Of a stretch of 64,000 bases of DNA, positions 61,094 to 64,000 are shown in pieces. How positions within the stretch are numbered: the first letter of the stretch is position 1; every line of letters begins with the position of its first letter. The stretch covers positions 806,001-870,000 of the forward strand of contig CAZVUO010000001.1 in NCBI GenBank assembly GCA_964630235.1, read 5' to 3'. The notes under the pieces were generated by a model. It had not been told where the DNA came from. It did not search any database and was given only the letters and a program-made list of their open reading frames with translations. The position numbers were made by a program, and so were the translations under genes. This stretch comes from JBFLYH01 sp964630235. GTDB taxonomy: Bacteria; Oederibacteriota; JAAXVQ01; JAUVAV01.

Positions 61094-62459
61094 GACGCTG
61101 GAACAGGGCGCGGTGCGCAGTCCGCACACCCTGCTGCTCGATTTGCCCAGGCCTCTGGCCGGCCATCGGCAGGCTGCGGTCAACACGCTCTCCGGCGCCC
61201 TGCATCTCGTCACCCCTGAAGAAGCGCGGGCCTTGAGCGGGCGGACCGCGGTGAAGGAGCCGGTGGCCGAGTGGCTGGAGGAAGGGTACTTTTTCCCGTC
61301 CCCTGAGGCGGCCGCGACCTACCTGCAGGAACGGCGCGAGGCGTTCGACGCCGCGTACGCCCAAACACCCGTGCAGTTGCTGCTGGCACCGACGTATGCC
61401 TGCGAGCTAGGGTGCCTGTACTGCTACCAGCGCTCCTTCGAGGCCTCGGGCCTCATGACCGAGCGCCAGGTGGAGCTGGCCCTGGACGCCCCGGTGGGAG
61501 CCGGCCGCGAGCGGTTCGTCACGCTTTTCGGCGGCGAGCCGCTGGGCGCGGGAACAGGACTGCGGCGGGTGGTGCGCAAGGTCCTGACCGCGAGCCGCGA
61601 GCGGGGACTGGCCGTGGCCGTGGTCACCAACGGCTTCCGGCTGGACGAATGGCTGGATGACCTGCGGCTGGCCGACATCAAGGAGATCCAGGTGACCCTG
61701 GACGGCGGGCCGGCCCAGCACGATCAGCGCCGCCGCACGCGCAGCGGGGGACCGACCTTCGAGCGCGTGAGCCGCGGGGTGGACCTGGCGCTGGCCGCGG
61801 GTTACACGGTGAACCTGCGGGCCGTGGTGGACCGCTCCAACCTGAACGGCCTGGTGGACCTGGCGCGGATCGCGCAGGAGCGCGGCTGGCTGGACCAGCC
61901 CGCAGGCCGCTTCAAGACCCAGCTGGGAAGAAACTACGAGCTGTTCGACGCTTATGCGTGCCCGCAGGAGCTGTTCGGGCTCGAGGAGATGTATGCGGCC
62001 TATGTGGACCTGGCCGAACAGCATCCCCTCCTGCGGCGTTTTCACCAGCCGTCCTTTTACGGCCTGACCGAATGGCTCGAGCAGGGTGAGATGCTGGCCC
62101 CGCGCTTCGACGCCTGCCCAGCCGCCAAGCACGAGTGGGGCTTCGATGCTTCGGGCTATGTGTACGGCTGCACGGCCACCCTGGGCCACCCGGCCCATCG
62201 CCTGGGGCGCTATGACCCGGCCTGGGAGCTGTATCCGCAAGCGGGCCAGTGGCAGTCGCGCCGGGTGGAAACCATCGCGGCCTGCGCGGCCTGCCCCGCG
62301 GCGCCGGCCTGCGGCGGGGGCTGCGGCGCCCTGGCGCACGCGAAGCAGGGCAGCCTGCTGGCGCCGGACTGCAAGCCCATCGCCAAGGTGTGGGAACAGG
62401 GGCTGCGCTGGCATGCCGATCAACTGGAACAAAAATTCAAGGAGGCCATGAACCCATGA
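61086..62459 (+). CDS. Radical SAM/SPASM peptide maturase-like enzyme
   Basis: This 457-residue protein has an N-terminal region of about 95 residues that could bind a leader peptide. The radical SAM core is marked by CELGCLYC (C106, C110, C113), FGGEPLG and TNGF. The SPASM region near residues 335-440 has CPAAKHEWGFDASGYVYGC, CAAC, CGGGCGAL and DCKP. This is the architecture of RiPP maturases that make thioether or carbon-carbon crosslinks. It begins inside the 41-residue Cys-rich peptide gene and overlaps the thioredoxin gene by four bases. Substrate assignment is inferred from position. Confidence 0.88.
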   Translation: MIETLEQGAVRSPHTLLLDLPRPLAGHRQAAVNTLSGALHLVTPEEARALSGRTAVKEPVAEWLEEGYFFPSPEAAATYLQERREAFDAAYAQTPVQLLLAPTYACELGCLYCYQRSFEASGLMTERQVELALDAPVGAGRERFVTLFGGEPLGAGTGLRRVVRKVLTASRERGLAVAVVTNGFRLDEWLDDLRLADIKEIQVTLDGGPAQHDQRRRTRSGGPTFERVSRGVDLALAAGYTVNLRAVVDRSNLNGLVDLARIAQERGWLDQPAGRFKTQLGRNYELFDAYACPQELFGLEEMYAAYVDLAEQHPLLRRFHQPSFYGLTEWLEQGEMLAPRFDACPAAKHEWGFDASGYVYGCTATLGHPAHRLGRYDPAWELYPQAGQWQSRRVETIAACAACPAAPACGGGCGALAHAKQGSLLAPDCKPIAKVWEQGLRWHADQLEQKFKEAMNP

Positions 62460-62782
62460 GCCAGGAAATCAACCAGGATCAGTTCGAAGCCCAGGTACTA
62501 CAGTCCGAGATGCCCGTGGTGCTGGACTTTTTTTCCACCGAGTGCCCGCCCTGCGAGGCGTTGGCGCCCAAGTTCGAGGCCATGGCCGAGGCGTTCGACA
62601 GCAATGCCAAATTTCTCAAGATCTTCCGGCAGGGCAATAAGCCCCTGGCCGAGCGCCTGAACGTCAGCAGCAGCCCGACCGTGCTGTTCTTCCGCGGGGG
62701 CAAGGAAGTGGGCCAGCGGCTTACCGGCGAGATCAAGAAATCCGAGCTCAAGGCCGCGATCGAAGCCTTGCTGGAGGGGTAG
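62456..62782 (+). CDS. Thioredoxin
   Basis: This 108-residue thioredoxin-fold protein has the active site ECPPC (C30 and C33, CPPC in place of CGPC) after VVLDFFST, and the cis-proline segment SSSPTVLFF. CPPC gives a redox potential different from the housekeeping form, which fits a dedicated partner. AGGAGG precedes the ATG at 62456 inside the end of the radical SAM gene. It is followed at nine bases by a reductase gene. It could reduce the cysteines of the operon's peptide or enzymes. Confidence 0.92.
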   Translation: MSQEINQDQFEAQVLQSEMPVVLDFFSTECPPCEALAPKFEAMAEAFDSNAKFLKIFRQGNKPLAERLNVSSSPTVLFFRGGKEVGQRLTGEIKKSELKAAIEALLEG

Positions 62783-62791
62783 GGGAGCGCC

Positions 62792-63736
62792 GTGACGAAC
62801 ACGTTCGACGTCATCATTCTGGGCGGCGGGCCTGCCGGTCTCACGGCCGCGCTTTACGCCAGCCGCGCCAAGCTCAAGACCGCGGTGGTCGAGGAGAACC
62901 TGCCCGGCGGCTGGATGAAGACCACGCACCTGGTGGCCAATTACCCGGGCGTGCATCCGCAGGTGCGGGGCAGCGACCTGGCGCGGAGCATGGAGGAGCA
63001 GGCCAAGCATTTCGGCGCCCGGTTCTTCAACGCCGTGGAGGTCACCAAGCTGGACCTGACCCAGCGCCGCAAGTACGTGGAGCTGGACGAGGAGCAGACC
63101 CTGACCGCGCCCGCGGTCATCCTGGCCATGGGCCAGGAGCCGCGCAAGCTGGGCCTGCCCGGCGAGCAGGCGTTCCGCGGCCGCGGTCTGTCGTACTGCG
63201 CCACCTGCGACGGCGACTTTTACCAGGACAAGCACGTGGTGGTCATCGGCGGCGGCAACTCGGCCCTGGAAGAAGCGATCTTCCTCACCCAGTTCGCCCG
63301 CCAGGTCACGATCGTGCACCAGTTCGACCACTTCCAGGCCAGCGCCGTGGCGGCCGAGGAGGCGCGCGCCAATCCCAAGATCAGCTTCCTGCTGGCGCAC
63401 GAGCCGCGGGCCTACGTCGGCACCGAGCGCTTCGAGGGCGTGGAGGTGGAGGAGCTGGCCACCGGGCAGCGCAAAGTGATCCCGGCGGACGGCGTGTTCG
63501 TGTACGTGGGTTTCGTGCCCAAGACCGCGCTCGTCAAGGGCCAGGTGCGGCTCGACGACCGCGGCTACATCCCGACCGACGAGGGGATGCACACGTCCCA
63601 GCCGGGCGTGCTGGCGGCCGGCGACATCCGCGTCAAGACCTACCGGCAGATCACCACGGCCGTGGCTGACGGCACTATTGCCGCCCTGGAGGCGGAAAAA
63701 ATCGCGCGCGAGGTGAAACGAGATGGATCGGATTAA
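62792..63736 (+). CDS. trxB: Thioredoxin reductase (NAD(P)H-dependent)
   Basis: This 314-residue flavoprotein has the FAD-binding GGGPAGLTAA (11-20), the redox pair CATC (C136, C139), a second Rossmann motif VIGGGNSALEEA (151-162) and AAGDIR near the end. The VHQFDHFQA loop after the NADPH site is unusual compared with the Arg-rich HRRDxFRA version of NADPH enzymes, so the cofactor or electron donor may differ. The start is GTG with GGGGAG upstream. It overlaps the next small gene by 14 bases. It recharges the thioredoxin encoded just before it. Confidence 0.92.
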   Translation: MTNTFDVIILGGGPAGLTAALYASRAKLKTAVVEENLPGGWMKTTHLVANYPGVHPQVRGSDLARSMEEQAKHFGARFFNAVEVTKLDLTQRRKYVELDEEQTLTAPAVILAMGQEPRKLGLPGEQAFRGRGLSYCATCDGDFYQDKHVVVIGGGNSALEEAIFLTQFARQVTIVHQFDHFQASAVAAEEARANPKISFLLAHEPRAYVGTERFEGVEVEELATGQRKVIPADGVFVYVGFVPKTALVKGQVRLDDRGYIPTDEGMHTSQPGVLAAGDIRVKTYRQITTAVADGTIAALEAEKIAREVKRDGSD

Positions 63737-63926
63737 GATCTTCGGCTGCAACGACGAAGTGCGCCTGGAGGGCGAGATGAACGCCTTTCTCGCCACCCAC
63801 CCCGGCAAGATCGTGGACATGCGCGTGGACAAGCTGTACGATCCGGACCGCAAGTCCACCTGCTTCTCGGCCATGATCTGGTACCAAGCCAAGGTTGTGG
63901 AACCCAAAGCGAAAAAGCGGCGCTGA
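63723..63926 (+). CDS. Small Cse60-like protein
   Basis: This 67-residue protein has the form MDRIKIFGCNDEVRLEGEMN, then FLATHPGKIVDMRVDKLY and CFSAMIWYQAKVV. The pattern of a short alpha-beta domain ending in CFSAM-IYY-type strands recalls the Cse60 sporulation-named family, which occurs far outside spore formers. It carries a basic tail (AKKRR). Start and stop codons overlap both neighbours. Its role in this operon is unknown. Confidence 0.65.
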   Translation: MDRIKIFGCNDEVRLEGEMNAFLATHPGKIVDMRVDKLYDPDRKSTCFSAMIWYQAKVVEPKAKKRR

Positions 63927-64000
63927 TGGCGCACGGTTCCCACCGCGTCTGCCCCTGGTACGGCATCTGGACCTTCGACAACCTGCTCCGCCCGCTGATC
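63926..64000 (+). CDS. SAM-dependent methyltransferase, N-terminal fragment (cut by window end)
   Basis: A frame starts in a TGATG overlap with the preceding stop codon and runs off the window. The 25 visible residues include VCPWYGIWTFDNLLRPLI, which resembles the start of a recurrent family of small class I methyltransferases (VCPWW...DNPLR). It would be the second methyltransferase of the operon. Assignment rests on this short match only. Confidence 0.5.
   Translation, partial: MAHGSHRVCPWYGIWTFDNLLRPLI

Overview
The window reads as a GC-rich chromosomal segment from an uncultured, probably diderm bacterium. Grounds for this: a very large surface-polysaccharide locus with O-antigen-type ligases, two heptosyltransferase-like (GT9) genes, secreted proteins ending in FlgD/T9SS-like beta-sandwich domains behind a Thr-Pro linker, DUF2914 and DUF4330-like proteins, and a secreted protein of the 'VPRVVNYQGRLTD' type. 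These traits recur in genomes of lineages such as Omnitrophota and Elusimicrobiota. That placement is an impression and not a demonstration, because the window holds no rRNA, tRNA or marker protein.

Layout. Bases 65-9409 form a tightly coupled operon for nucleotide-sugar conversion (RmlD-like reductase, a lysine-lacking CDP-hexulose 3-dehydrase of the RfbH/E1 type, an Rmd-like reductase), a flippase, two glycosyltransferases and, behind its own promoter at 7848, a Wzm/Wzt ABC polysaccharide exporter. Two secreted proteins follow (9460-11089). Bases 11100-13750 are a strikingly AT-rich insert with a polysaccharide pyruvyltransferase-like gene and a radical SAM/SPASM gene. Bases 13758-19976 hold a nonulosonic-acid module (NeuB-like synthase, NeuA fused to a KdsC-like phosphatase) and a three-domain glycosyltransferase. 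Bases 20316-31569 carry large membrane proteins (YfhO-like, GT-C-like) and further glycosyltransferases. Bases 31664-51309 carry a second and third polysaccharide assembly set: two polyprenyl-phosphate glycosylphosphotransferases, a second flippase, two ligase/polymerase proteins, a GT39-like protein, two GT9 proteins and many GT2/GT4 enzymes.

After a MITE-like inverted repeat (51307-51443) come a receiver-only response regulator, a GalE-like epimerase and a sugar-1-phosphate nucleotidyltransferase, closed by a strong bidirectional terminator at 54157. Bases 54210-60160 encode secreted or unknown proteins, including a gingipain-type (C25) protease whose apparent propeptide is encoded by a separate gene. 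From a near-perfect sigma-70 promoter at 60270 to the window end runs a fully overlapped operon: an ArsM-like methyltransferase, a 41-residue Cys-rich peptide, a radical SAM/SPASM enzyme, a thioredoxin, a thioredoxin reductase, a small Cse60-like protein and the start of a second methyltransferase. This looks like a RiPP-type or metalloid-thiol system and is the most interesting item here.

Several dispersed palindromic repeat families sit between genes and in places extend coding ends. One 80-bp pair (20121-20200 and, inverted, 54791-54870) is about 86% identical by hand alignment.
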